Positions 33,401-43,648 of a stretch of DNA of 64,000 bases are shown here, in pieces; position 1 is the first letter of the stretch, and each line of letters opens with the position of its first letter. This DNA is from Eudorina sp. 2006-703-Eu-15 (lineage: Eukaryota > Chlorophyta > Chlorophyceae > Chlamydomonadales > Volvocaceae). Under the pieces are notes generated by a model. It did not search any database and was not told the DNA's origin. It saw only the letters and a program-made list of their open reading frames with translations. The translations under genes were made by a program, and so were the position numbers. The stretch covers positions 1,031,041-1,095,040 of the forward strand of contig BDSI01000010.1 of the NCBI GenBank assembly GCA_003117195.1, written 5' to 3'.

Positions 33401-36400
33401 CGCACAGGTGCTTGTCACAGCCATAATTGGTTATAGCCTTAGGTCTGTAATCTGATCCGCGACAGTCGGGGTTAGCGCAGCGGCCCCTCGCTGCCATTAA
33501 CACGGGAAATTGTCGGTTGTAGTGGCATTCACTGTGAGCAATACTACTGCTGGATAGCTAGACTATAACTTAGTAAAGTTTTCCGACTAAGACATTCCAC
33601 CAGGGACACTTGGTTGTTGCGACCCATTGTACGGTCAACATTCCTGTAATAGTTTGTTGCCCTACGAACTGGCAACCAATATGTGTCATTAACAATTAAA
33701 TAAACATAGGTTTGAACTACTTAACTATGATTTAACGGGGTCGGTTACCGAGTGCCGAGTTGGGTCGGTTGGGACCTTGTCCGACTACAGGGTGAGCAAT
33801 GCCTTGATAAATTGCTCCCATGGGGATTGGCAAACGATAACATTCACGAACATGATAGTAAAGGCATTTGCGAAAAGTTGGGTTCGGTTACCGGGACCGG
33901 TTACCGACTACCGAGGAGGCCGGTTCGGGCACTGCCCTTTGGGGTCCCGACCGAGGTGCCCCACCGCCCAGTAACCGACCCAGGGGGGTCGGTAGGCCGA
34001 CCCCGGAAGGTCGGTAACCGGGGGGTAACCGGGGTGTTTTATGCCATAGGGAGTTGTGCACCGTGCGCCGCCCGCTGCGGCGGGAGGGTAAATTGTGTTC
34101 CGTGCGCGCGACTACTGACGTCGAGGCAGAGTGCAGCGAGGTATGTCTGGAGTGCGCGCTTCGTCTGCATCGGTGTGTGTTCAAAATTACCAGAACGTTC
34201 AAAACGTCGAGGTAGTGGAGGTGTAATCATAAGCCCCGATGTCCTGCTGCGCCCTTTGTCATGTTTGTGGTTTAGTTCTTTCATTAAATCATCGACACAT
34301 ACACTTATCAATATTAACATAAATTATTGTTATTCATCACCACCATGCGTACATACCTGGTTCTTCTCGAAGCGGGCCTGGGCGCCGCACACGTAGCTGC
34401 CGGCGGGGCAGTACGCCCATTTGCTCCAGCTGCAGGTACCAAAGTAAGCGGATTATTTGGACACGCAGGTAGATGCGTGTGGGATGGCAGGCAGGTAGTG
34501 GAGCCAGACACCGTGGGAGGCAGGTAGGCAGGAATCGGAGCCAGACACCCTACCTACACCGTGCATCGAGATGGAATACCTTACTGCCTCTAATTATCTG
34601 AAAAATAAATAATTATTTACTTCCGATCTCGCAAAGCTCTAAAACAATTGCCGGGGGTACCTCGCAAATAATCGGCGATTGTAAATGAAGCGCACCGGCG
34701 ATATGCTAGGTGCTTTGGTTTAGAGTCCCCTAGAACCGGTGTCGTTGGGTACGCAGGGTCAATGGTCGACGCTGCGAACGTGTGCCTGCCTGTGACAGGT
34801 CCGGGGTTGCACCACCTACGGTACTGCACTCCATACGTTCGCTTCTGTTCCGCCTGGAGCGGCACAGCAACCTCGCAAGACGTGTTCTACGGCCGGGGTG
34901 CCTCGCAAAGCTTTACGGTTCCTAGAAAAACGAATTCGGAAGCACGCCTCGCAAACAATCTAACTTCAAAATATAATTTTAATCTATCCTCGCAGATAGT
35001 TATGTTTGGAAATAATTAGAGGCAGCACGGTAATCAATGACGCGCGCGGGTCAATATTGTTTACTGCAATGATCGGCCTAGCTAATAACATACACTACGT
35101 TATACGGTTGTAACGGTTGACGTGTAGTACCGCCGACGCAAGTGTAGGTAGCAAAATAAGATTGGCCGCAGATGAAATGATGCGCCTATCTACGAGCTAT
35201 CTGGGCCCGTTGGAACGCTCGGTCGGGACCAAGGGTCTACCTACCTTGTAACGGTTGCATAAATGCGGTACGTCCGTATGCCAGGAGTATAAACCACATA
35301 AAGCTGTTTGTAATACTTTATATCACGCGTATCTCACGTGCTTTGTCAGCTTGTAGCATGCATGTGATGAACACGCACGACATACGTAAGTGTTGTGCGT
35401 GGAACCCATGGATGATGACTAATGATGACTGACCTGCCCCAGTATCCTGGCGACTGGGTAATCGCGATATTGTCGGAGCATATGAACTCGATTGAGTTGG
35501 CGGCCGTGTCTACGTTTGGAATAAAATGGGTGGGCCATAACGTATGGTGATGAGATACATACATATATTTGATGATACGTACAGCCCGTGTATGTTTTAT
35601 CGGCTTGACAGCAGCCAGCACGCGAGGACAAACTAGACAAACCTGACACCGTATATGAAGACCATGACACAACCTTGCAAGGGCCATTACCGTCACTTTC
35701 AGCTAACACTGGTTGCCATGCCAGTTTTACTATTTCTACTTATTTCACGAGCAGGTGAGTGCACGAGCGGCGGCCGGCGCGCGCGGCCCTACTTGTTCGT
35801 CCCACGCACCGTCCCCACTGCTGCCCTGGTTAGATTCCAGCCTCAGGCGAGCACCAATGATGTAGGCCCCCGACGCGCACGAGCTGGGGCCCGCAGTCCA
35901 ATTGCCCCACAGCCCGTCAGTGATGCTGATAACGCTGGTCCCGCTAGTGCCCACTGTGCAGGTCATCCTGCAGGCGCGTGTGTACATGCATGCATGATAC
36001 GGACTAAAGACATGCTCACAGAACAGGATGCTCGCTCAGCCTTTGCATGCATACATGTATGGCCAGGCGAGTGCACAAACGCTTTAGATTACAGAGCGAC
36101 CGATGGGGCAGGCGTCGCAGGTAGTGACTGTTGTTTGAATATATACACAAACTGCGCGCCTGCACAGATATAACTATGCATCCCTTCACTCGAAACTCAT
36201 CAGTAGTAAACTCAGTGCGTGTTATGTTTGCGGCTTTTTTACAGGTGCTAGCAAGCAAGCACCAACCTCAGTCCGTTGAGCGCGGTGTCGTCAGCCTTCG
36301 AGTCACCAGGAGCCTCAATGCGAAGTTGGAATCCAGTCATCTTCCGACCCATCGGGGCACCATCAGGCGTCCTGTAGCTCTTGCAGTACTGGACGGGCTG

Positions 36401-39400
36401 CACGCAGGAAGGAAGGTAGGTTGGCACGCGTCGCACGGGTAGCTAGGTTGGCACGCGTCGCATTGGTAGGTTGGCACGCGTCGCATTGGGACGTTGGCAC
36501 GCGTCGCATTGGTAGGTTGGCCCGCGTCGCATTGACACGCGTCGCAAGGTAAGTTCAGTCGGTATATACGGGATATCGATCTACGCGTACACACATATAG
36601 TACATACGTATACGTATACGCGTGTCCAGTAAGGAAATGAATTCAAACCTACATAGCACAGCTACCGAAGCATCTATCCATCCATCGTATTCACGTACCA
36701 GCCAGTCTCCGTACCAGCCGTCGCTGACGGTGACGATGGCAACCTGGTTGGCGACCTGCGCAACTGTACGTCGCAGCTTGAAGACCTGGTTCTCCAGATC
36801 GGTGCAGGGAGCCTGCCTAATAGCCGCTCCGTTGGCAGTACCCCAGCCAGCGACCTCCATGCACATCTGGGAGTTGACGTTAACGAAGGCGAAACCGCCA
36901 TCTCGCGGGACAGGGACAAACCTCTGCGCGCCAGAGCCGTTGCACCACCCGGTCTGAATCGTAGCGCCGGCGCTGACAGACGCCCCGGCAACATCCAGAC
37001 ACAGCCCTGCCGGTGTTCGTATCTCAACGAATTGAGTATATTTACCCAATTTGTAGCTAACGTTGTTGTAAATTAAGACGCTGAAGCGCTGGGACGGGGT
37101 CTGGTTGCAGTCGTACAGCTGCGGGCTCACACCCGCGCTCATGTCTGCATTCGGCAAATCCACGCACTTGGACAAATTCTCGACGTGAGCTGGGTGCATA
37201 TCGAAGTACACATTCTTAACCATAATGGGGTTTTGCTCGATGATCCTTCCAATCAGCCACACGTCAGGGAAATCCGACATGACGAGGCCGGCGCGGCGTG
37301 GGTACGAGGACCAGCCTGACCACTCAAAGGTGAGCATGTTAACACCCTTGTAATAGGAAGTACCAACCAGTCCGGGGAAGAATCCCGGCGTAGAGCATGC
37401 GTCACTGAAAGGACAAGCGCACAGCTTGGCAGGAGCACATGTGCCACTAGAAAACTTGCCACTTGCAAAGAAGTAAGGGCTGCCACCGCCCGAGGCTGAC
37501 AAGTAGTTCATGTAGATCGTATTGTGTTTGTTGGCGCTGTAGTTCACAGAAGCGGCGACGAGCTGGTCCCTAACCTGCCCCCACTTCCAGCCCAGTTGGC
37601 AATTGGTGCTTGCTGTATACTCATCCTGGATATTGAGCGTATCATAGTTGATGCCGTGCAGCTGACGATGAGATAGGTCGGGCATGTCGTCAAGGACGAC
37701 CAACTTGCCCCGCACGTCACGAAGCATAGGGTTGGTATTTTGAGGGTCGTACGTCCAGAACATGTTGCGATACTGCGGGTCATTGTAGTACTTTAGGAAG
37801 ATCTGATCAAAGGTCATGATGGCGTCATCGGAGGCATGGTACTCCTCCTTTACACGCATGAGGATGGTCTCAGAGGGGTTGGAGGCCAGGAAAGCCTTTA
37901 CGGTGTCTAGAACGGTAGTGAAGGTTGCGTGTTGGTAGACCATCCCATGGAAAATGGTGAAGAAGCCGACGGAATGCCGGCAGCGGATGTCCAGAACTCG
38001 GATGCCGCTGTTCAGTTGGTTCATGAGGCTCATAGACTGCGGAAGTCGGCGGTATGGGCAGCAGCAGACATGTAATACTTGTGTGATCCTTACATACCTC
38101 GCCGGGTCTGATACTGACCGCGCGGGGCAGCTACCCTTGCCCATCGGGGTGACCACCGAAGCACCCCGCCGTGTATGTAGGATTAATTATGCTGCCCCTG
38201 CCTCGCACGATAGGCGGCCACATGCAATGTGGTCGTCGCATGTAACATAATTCACTTTCGGCTGTTAATCTCAATTGTTATTATTATAATTGTCATTATA
38301 ATTGTCCGGTGCGCCATGGTGGCGCAATTTCGTTTATGCAGTGTATGGTGAGGAAGCTTTCGGCTGTCACGGATGACCCGCGGGTCCGCTTTAACATTCT
38401 TATTAACATTATTATATATAATGATAAACATGATAGTAATGTATTATATAATACTATATATAATCAATATGATGATATTAATATAATAATTTATATCATT
38501 TATTTGTATATTTATTATTATTACTATTGGCATTATTACGTTTGCCCATAGTGGAGACCTTTGAAGTACTCATCTACGCCCGCCATGTGAATCACCAACG
38601 AGGCGCTACAATAAGTATAATCTTATAGGCGGTTCGTCAGAGGCCAGATTTGGAGAATTGTGCTCAAAACAGGTAGTGCAAGCCTTGCGGCGCAATCCAA
38701 CCACTGTAACACGGCGCGCGGATGAACGGACATCTTAAGCAATTTGTACTTCGGGACCTTACTGCACTACATGCGTTCATTTCCAGCATGTTGTGCTGGA
38801 AGTTTTGCTTTATCAGAGAACGCGAGCTGACGTAGGTGCGCCAATGTGAAGTATGTGAAGATTATGCATATATACGTACCTGGCAGAGTGTTATAGGACC
38901 ACCTGCACTGTAAGCCATGGAGTCATGTGTCCCAGGAAGTGACAACTGGCTTACGGGCGTGTCGTCCAAAAGATATCGCATCCATCGGGTCCCGAGGGAG
39001 GGCGACTTAACGCCGGGATCGTGGGAGTAGCCCTTGACGCAGTCTTGATGGATGGGCCGGAATGAAGGCAGGCGGCATCGGACAGGCGGGCAAGCCACGC
39101 AAACCGGCGTTAGCAGACGGGCGTTAGCCCGGTTTTGTGCGGGGGTGCACAGGGGCAATGTGCATGTGTGTATGTAGTGGTTGTTGAAGGATTAAAGGCT
39201 TATGGAATGTGAATGTATGTAGTTGCCCTTCACCTGTCAGGCAAGTAGTGGGTCGTACACCTACGTACGTAGAGGTGCACATTCACACCGATAACATTAT
39301 AGCATAGGAACGCTTACTTACGCAATTATCCATACATTTGCCATGACATGTTTCGCCTTGGGCGAGCGGGCATGCACGGCCGTCGCATGGATCACTCCAG

Positions 39401-39990
39401 GGTTTGTATGTCTAACACACGACCCAGCGAAGTAAATAAAGAAACTAGGAGTCAGAACAACTTGAAGTATGTTATTCCACGCTTTCAAGATACAATTTGT
39501 GTTACTTACACGACAACGGCGAGATAAGAGCCTTTCGGCCAAGCGATTGCGCAAGTATGTGTTACGAAAGTCAACATAACAGTACCTAGCGAGACAAGTT
39601 CACCAGATATATGACTTGCATGTTGATATATAATCGTTCGTATTGTTATTGATTAGGTTTCCTTGTCTTGTCCCGACAATGTCCCGATAATGTCCGGCCC
39701 TGAGCATGGTCCCCACAAGGGACGGACTTGATGTTATCATAGCTTAATGTAGTGGTAGATTATATGTTATGCGTCTTGGTGGCTTTCTACTGACAATGTT
39801 TGTCATTTTTGCAGTTGATACACAAACAAACGCCTAGAACACCCAACCAGCACGCAGTTCCCTTACTAGCACATACCTGCCATAGTAAAACCACTCCGAT
39901 TGTAGATAATTATATGGACAAATATTAGCGCAGCCAAATGTGGAACGAGTACCGCTCGATGGGAAGGCATGGTCGCGGATATGCAACGCT
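14844..39990 (-). CDS. Gene C: PI-PLC + ricin-B lectin + three VMO-I modules with Pro-rich linkers
   Basis: Exons on the - strand, 5' to 3': about 39990-39877, 39585-39510, 39411-39322, 39032-38880, 38036-36699, 36397-36267, 35967-35810, 35509-35434, 34429-34357, 23921-23894, 23393-23245, 22954-22824, 22193-22051, 21902-21827, 21131-21059, 18912-18885, 18678-18536, 18199-18072, 17846-17695, 17300-17225, 16809-16737, 15927-15897 and 14878-14844 (stop TGA). All junctions keep frame, about 1157 residues. Domain order: Cys-rich N-terminus, PI-PLC X domain, beta-trefoil lectin, then three VMO-I domains separated by Pro-rich spacers. The product probably cleaves phosphoinositides or GPI-type anchors at the surface and binds glycans (inferred). 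The first exon and signal peptide were not found. The 10.4-kb intron 23922-34356 is unusually long; separate genes or pseudogene fragments are the alternative, but phase continuity favours one gene. Confidence 0.75.
15023..15490. repeat. AT-rich microsatellite (TATATAC / TATAGGGTATA)
   Basis: Long TATAT, TACTATATA and TATACCC-type runs lie inside the last intron of gene C (14879-15896), interrupted by about 100 bases of mixed sequence. A short unit ending GCCGCGGTT is repeated near 15190 and 15230. No coding signal is seen. Confidence 0.85.
19107..20846. repeat. 508-bp direct repeats flanking 724 bp (LTR-like or tandem duplication)
   Basis: Bases 19107-19614 recur without visible change at 20339-20846, offset 1232. 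The spacer 19615-20338 carries no coding region. A purine-rich tract (CGAAGAAGAAAAGAGA) stands about 30 bases before the second copy, like a polypurine tract. A separate 33-bp sequence, TGTCAGGCCGTATGACTGCT onward, is repeated at 19076 and 19616. The repeat ends are not TG...CA. It may be a small non-autonomous LTR element (TRIM) or a partial tandem duplication. It lies in gene C's intron 18913-21058. Confidence 0.7.
21354..21493. repeat. 140-bp palindrome with (TA)n core
   Basis: Arms starting GTATCTGTTTATGCAAGCAT on the left are mirrored exactly on the right, around a (TA)n core of about 75 bases. It is in gene C's intron 21132-21826. It could form a cruciform. It may be a TIR element whose interior collapsed to TA repeats, or a replication-generated inverted duplication. 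Confidence 0.85.
24187..24432. repeat. Perfect inverted repeat, 113-bp arms, 20-bp loop
   Basis: The left arm, 24187-24299, is the exact reverse complement of 24320-24432, including its G7 and G8 runs. It is built from variants of GGTCGGTTACCG. The same motif is clustered at 33735-34045, on the other side of the 446-bp satellite. Confidence 0.92.
24540..24870. repeat. Minisatellite of GTCCACGCTGTCCACGC type
   Basis: Irregular repeats of TGTCCACGCTGTCCACGCCC and TCATGTGGT variants. The reverse complement, GTGGACAGCGTGGAC, is present in every unit of the 446-bp array 5 kb away, so the two repeats are related. Long frames over this region are by-products of the repeat. Confidence 0.8.
26550..28830. 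repeat. Diverged interspersed repeats (TTGCTCCGGCCGAT family)
   Basis: A segment containing TTTGCTCCGGCCGATGCAA, ATTGCTCC and GATACAGA, then GACTTGCGA, GGTTGTGCTAAG and CTTACGCAT..AT, occurs near 26850-26985, 28538-28650 and 28711-28825. A more diverged copy lies near 26580-26800. The copies differ by scattered substitutions, so the amplification is old. Confidence 0.65.
27606..28429 (-). pseudogene. Degenerate ORF, possibly a transposase fragment
   Basis: Two overlapping - frames (28429-28178, then 28208-27606) join across a frameshift. They read as a plausible protein with [30 protein letters not shown], then [14 protein letters not shown] and an Asp-rich patch. The aromatic-x-x-P...GMH...GVIKD pattern is reminiscent of CACTA (TNP2-type) transposases, but no DDE triad was identified. 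Flanking terminal repeats were not found. It lies in the large gene C intron. Confidence 0.3.
29310..33247. repeat. 446-bp satellite array, about 9 copies, with 4-unit higher-order repeat
   Basis: A landmark GAATGGTGCC(C/T)GCAGGGA recurs at about 29470, 29907, 30352, 30798, 31244, 31690, 32136, 32582 and 33030, a period of 446 after two slightly shorter units. Variant bases repeat every 1784 bp, four units. For example CAGACGAAGGGCG occurs near 29771 and 31555, and CTGCCCACACTAC near 30648 and 32432. Each unit contains GTGCGTGGACAGCGTGGAC. Stop-free stretches give repeated long frames on both strands, which I judge not to be genes. Confidence 0.93.
33315..33503 (-). pseudogene. Cys-rich zinc-ribbon relic, piggyBac-like transposase C-terminus
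   Basis: A 62-codon frame with [20 protein letters not shown] and [10 protein letters not shown] has a C-x4-C...C-x4-C-x4-C...H spacing. That is like the C-terminal Cys-rich DNA-binding finger of piggyBac-type transposases. No catalytic part is visible upstream. Other zinc-ribbon proteins are possible. It directly abuts the 446-bp array. Confidence 0.35.
33735..34045. repeat. GGTCGGTTACCG motif cluster
   Basis: More than ten variants of GGTCGGTTACCG / CGGTAACCGACC in both orientations. It is the same family as the inverted repeat at 24187-24432. Confidence 0.8.
36410..36560. repeat. Minisatellite GGTTGGCACGCGTCGCATT
   Basis: About six tandem units of 22-24 bp lie in gene C's intron 36398-36698. 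The last two units are shortened. Confidence 0.85.
36699..38036 (-). other. Gene C large exon: PI-PLC X domain and ricin-B-type lectin
   Basis: A single 446-codon exon. The first roughly 280 residues are the rest of a PI-PLC X domain: [10 protein letters not shown] followed by FHGMVYQ (second catalytic His), then [20 protein letters not shown] and MLTFEWSGW. The enzyme class cleaves phosphatidylinositol to diacylglycerol and inositol phosphate. Residues about 290-435 are the beta-trefoil ([16 protein letters not shown]...[15 protein letters not shown]...ENQVF). The exon ends [12 protein letters not shown], the opening of the first VMO-I module. Single-exon fusion of enzyme and lectin makes this architecture certain irrespective of the rest of the model. 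Confidence 0.88.
38304..38400 (+). repeat. Short retroposon-like 3' end, copy 2
   Basis: It shares GCGCCATGGTGGCG, GCAGTGTATGGTGAGGAAGC and GATGACCCGCGGGTCCGC with copies 1 and 3, then an AT-rich tail. It sits in the gene C intron 38037-38879, close to an AT-rich run at 38400-38520. Confidence 0.6.
38880..39990 (-). other. Gene C N-terminal exons: Cys-rich segment and start of PI-PLC
   Basis: Four probable exons. 39990-39877 ends SEWFYYG plus two bases. 39585-39510 supplies the missing base and encodes [13 protein letters not shown] and LLSRRCR. 39411-39322 encodes [14 protein letters not shown] and [12 protein letters not shown], with six cysteines. 39032-38880 encodes [13 protein letters not shown] through [14 protein letters not shown] to LCQ. 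GTHDS carries the first catalytic histidine of bacterial-type PI-PLC. Donors (gtaagtaa, gtatgtg) are good; the acceptor before 39032 (gcgtcaag) is weak. The true start lies further upstream and is unresolved. Confidence 0.6.
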
Positions 39991-41398
39991 CTATGACTAC
40001 TATGGCCGCCGTTTCAATATATACGGCACGGCTGTATGATATCAGCGAGCACAAGCGCGCATGTCAGGGTTATCGCTGTCCTCTGTTGTGAACTGAACGT
40101 ATCTTACTGACGGAACCGCATTGCTGTCATAATGCTGTAGACGAACTGCTGTCGTACTTGACGTAATAATGATTCGAATGATTCGAATGAGTTATGTTGC
40201 TGGCAAAAAGGGCGAGCACGCAGTCAAACAGCGGACGCACGCCAGTCGGTTTCCGACAATGCCACTTTTCATTTACTTTGCTTTTTGAAACATAATTGAA
40301 TCGAAAACTGACGTAGACGGGGCGGAGGACGAGGAGTGCGTAAGGGTTTACGTACGCGATTACCAAATTATTCCAATCGCCGGGTGTCTTACGGTTCGTT
40401 CCAGTAATTGACGTCAAAGACAGCGTCCAAGGTGGTATTGTAAGTCGCATACGTGAACACTTATTTATCTATCTTGTGGTGCAAGCCGGTTTTAAACAGC
40501 TTTTAAGTTGCAAGCGGGTTTTGGGCAGAGCACACCGGAATGTGCCGGGAAAATATTGTTAAAGACGTGGGCAGTGGTCGATAAAGAATAAGCTCCTGGT
40601 AAGTAACGGCTTTGTGTGATTGTGCGATTAATAATACGGATGTGTGAACATTCACATTTCGTTACGACAAATCTCACAACACGCACGCACGTGATAGCTT
40701 TGTAATGATACGAGTGTGCTTATAGATAGGTCAGGTCGCAATGCTCAATTGTAAAAACTTCAAAGATTTATTTACAAGAATAGGTGTTTCTGCGTAACAC
40801 CTTTCTGGGAAGTTGTTGGCACGCCATTACTCTATTTCATGCTAGGGCGGGCCGGGCGGGCGAATGTCAGTAGTGGACCTATGCATGCTTACGAAAATAA
40901 TGAATGAAATAATGAACGCAAAATTTGTTACGTTTCTGATTCAAGTAAGTAAGGACGGACTTGTCCAGTGCGTCATCGCACAGCGGAGTAATAATGTAAT
41001 GACTACTGGGAGGACGACGCATATATAACACGGTAGCTTATTGCAAATGCCAAGAAGAAGAGGAGCTGAAACGAACGAGCGAGCCAATGCCCTTGAATCG
41101 ATCGTTTTCAAGTAAGGCGGGCGGGAGGCGAATGGAGCAAATCCGATGGCCTGTCGTACTTGTCAAAAGCAAGACATTCAGCAATGTGGACGACTATATA
41201 ATGCTCAACGTGCGTAGTAAGGGGCATTGGATATATCACACAGCCATACTCTATCTAGCTAGGATCCCTAGCAATCGTTTGCTGATATTTCGTTGTTTTC
41301 CACAGCAGTTCAGCATTGTTTCGGAAGATCGTAAATGTGTTAAAGTTGTGCACGTCAGGCTGATTCGCTGCGCTGGAAAAGAAACAGGAACCCGAAAC
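39991..41398. promoter_or_regulatory. Divergent upstream region of genes B and C
   Basis: About 1.4 kb separates the first located exon of gene C (-) from the ATG of gene B (+). TATA-like sequences stand at 41021-41028 (ATATATAA) and 41195-41201 (TATATAA), 200-380 bases before the gene B ATG. The gene C first exon, with its signal peptide, should also be here but was not recognised. A shared bidirectional promoter is an inference from layout. Confidence 0.35.
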
Positions 41399-43648
41399 AT
41401 GGCTTACCGCCTGAATGCTTTGGCAGTCTTGCTGGCGGCGGCGTCCGTCACCCTGCAGTTGGCGACATGCAGTTCCAATGGACAGCCTTACTACATTTTG
41501 CCGGCTGGTTGCCCAACACAAGGTTAGTTAGAAACCGCTTAAAAGCATTGAACTTGCACCATGCTAAGCGTTGCAAGTAGACTGCACCCGTGGTGCGTGA
41601 ACTTGACTATAATGTCATTGTGGCGAACTTTGAACGACGTCGACGAATAAGTAAAACATATATCTCTCAAAATGTATCTTGAATTGATGAATAAAATCAA
41701 ACTTACTCATTTTTTAACCATGGCCTGAATGAATCCCGGCAACGCGCAGGATACCTCTCGGTGACGCCATGCGGCTCTGCCGCAACACTATCCGTCGTTG
41801 GAAGTGTGTTGACTGCATCACAAGCTTTTTCACAATGGTTAATAGTGAACTCCGGGGCTCAACATGACGACCCTATGGCGCCTGTGCTGATTTCCTCGGT
41901 ACGTGCCCATGCGTGACTCAACCTACGTGGATTGTATGTAAGCACGCATGCAGCAGCACGCAGGTAGCTATATATCTAGGGCTCGTAGGGCGGCGCGGCG
42001 GATGGCCTAGCTATGGGATGGGGTGCGAGCTGTGGGCTGCGTGTTTGGTCAGGGTTCGCACGAGTATCGAATGTCATATCGATCCGTGCGCCGCATGCAT
42101 ACATACCGTATTAATGATCACGCATGGGTATTGCCCGCTCCGGGACTACTTATCCAGGCATGTATGTATGTAATAAATGACCATACACAGACGAACGGTC
42201 GATAAATAGTTGCGTCGGTGTCACGGCTATCACGGGATGATCTATCTACCGATCACGAGCAAGGGATGTATGGATGGATGGATAACCTATCGACGTGTGT
42301 GACGGCGGTGGCCGTGCGAGCGAAAGCAATGCGTGGTGGGGACCGACGGGCCAACAAAGACACCATGCACGCGTAACACCCGAGGGTGTGTGTGCGGAGC
42401 GTAGGGTCGTAGCTAGGGAGACCTACTGTAAGTGAGTAAACACGGATTACACGGATGTGATTGGCGTAGTGTGGTAATAATGTCCCACAACCACTACGTG
42501 TCTAGTGATGGCTCGTGCGTGTCCGACCCGTGCGAACGTTGATGCACCTGCGTGAGGCCTCGCGTCACCCAGTGCCGTGCCATGATCGGCATCGTGCGCA
42601 ACATAAGATTCACAACCTCTCATGTGTGGCATCCCACGCACGGGCGTGATCAACCAATACGCATTGTCAAATAAACGAGATCTCATTACACCTTCCAGCA
42701 AAACGAAGATACTTAGGTTGGGGCCCGACCAGTCTTAAACCGTCTTGGCGTGCACGCCTGCCGTTCGCTTAGTTCGCTCGCCTTTTCGATTATATATTTC
42801 GATTTGTCTGATGGGCAGGTTGGTCGCTCGACCTTCGGTGGTAACGTGCTCGCTGCTAATCGTCGATGCTCCTCAAGCTACGTCGGCATCACGAACAACA
42901 CGGGCCTGGTTAAATGGAGGCTCATCCGCACAAACGCTGAAAACGTCTACCAGATAAAGGTTGAGGTACGTAGGTGTTGAGTGGAGTGCGTAGCGAATCA
43001 ATGATGCTGTTACGCACTGAATCCCTTGCGTGCGTGCGTGGATAAAGGGGCCACTCGATGATGAGCCTGCCTTTTCGTTTCTCCGCTGCGTGAGTGTCAT
43101 ATGAACTGCTCGCTGCGATGGTGATAACATTGCGATTGCGCTGAGTCTCTGGGCATGCGGTACTCTTTCACGAGCCGCGTTTGCTTATTGACAATAAATA
43201 GCATGTACACTAACTCTTTACTTCATGGAAATGAACAATCTGAAAATATCATGTTTGGGTGAATAGCAGCCTGCTTAATAACTTGCCCCTGGCCATTAAT
43301 TAGCGAGTTAATTGGTCCGGACCCGTTTAGATGGTATTATTGATTTTATATTTTGCTTTATTAGTATATTTTATTATATATATTTGTTTTATTACATACA
43401 TATCATTCTTTATTTTTGTATTGTAGTTGTCATAATAGTAATGTTGGGATAAGTGTTCCTATTAGTAGTATAATGTTACGTTGATTGTGCAACCGTGCCG
43501 GTGTGCATGACACGCAGGGCCGCAGTAACTGTTCCAACGAGTACCTGAGCGCTTCGTGCCGCAGCAGAAGTGCAGGCGTCCAGCTCTTCACTCGCTACGG
43601 CAGTGAGGCGACGCTCGTCACAAACTGGGTTCTCAAGCCGGTGAACGG
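41399..43648 (+). other. Gene B signal peptide and trefoil-like N-terminal part
   Basis: Exons 1-4 encode the signal peptide and three similar segments, one per exon. They are GYLSVTPCGSAATLSV...FSQWLIVNSG, NVLAANRRC...YVGITN...VKWRLIR and EYLSASCRS...VQLFTRY...TNWVLKPVN. Each has L-(S/A)-A-x-C followed 20-25 residues later by W-x-L, the spacing of beta-trefoil repeats. Exon 5 then begins with a Pro-rich hinge (PLPEPPTCPTPV). The three-repeat reading is an inference by eye. Confidence 0.55.

Larger units (their letters stand above)
23922..34356. other. Repeat-filled 10.4-kb intron of gene C
   Basis: No exon of the host gene was found here. It contains the inverted repeat at 24187-24432, the GTCCACGC minisatellite at 24540-24870, a possible transposase relic at 27606-28429, diverged GCTCCGGCCGAT repeats, the 446-bp array, a Cys-rich transposase-like relic at 33315-33503, and GGTCGGTTACCG clusters at 33735-34045. 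At 25000-25240 (-) a short acidic/Ser-rich frame ([13 protein letters not shown]) is seen but not interpretable. Remaining stretches show nothing recognisable. Confidence 0.6.
23245..36725 (-). other. Gene C VMO-I module 1
   Basis: It begins SDGWYGDWL at the end of the lectin exon. It continues through 36397-36267 (MTGFQLRIE...DDTALNGLR), 35967-35810 ([28 protein letters not shown]), 35509-35434 ([13 protein letters not shown]) and 34429-34357 ([15 protein letters not shown]). It then crosses the 10.4-kb intron to 23921-23894 (VDGDDTAFN) and closes with GLRITCC at the start of 23393-23245. The three repeats of GxWGxW...C...G.xLRxE...DDTA give the three Greek keys of the VMO-I beta-prism. Confidence 0.75.

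Noticed and set aside
40127..40686. - strand frames 40127-40450 and 40492-40686 as first exons of gene C
   Set aside because: No signal peptide, no convincing donor and no phase link to 39990.
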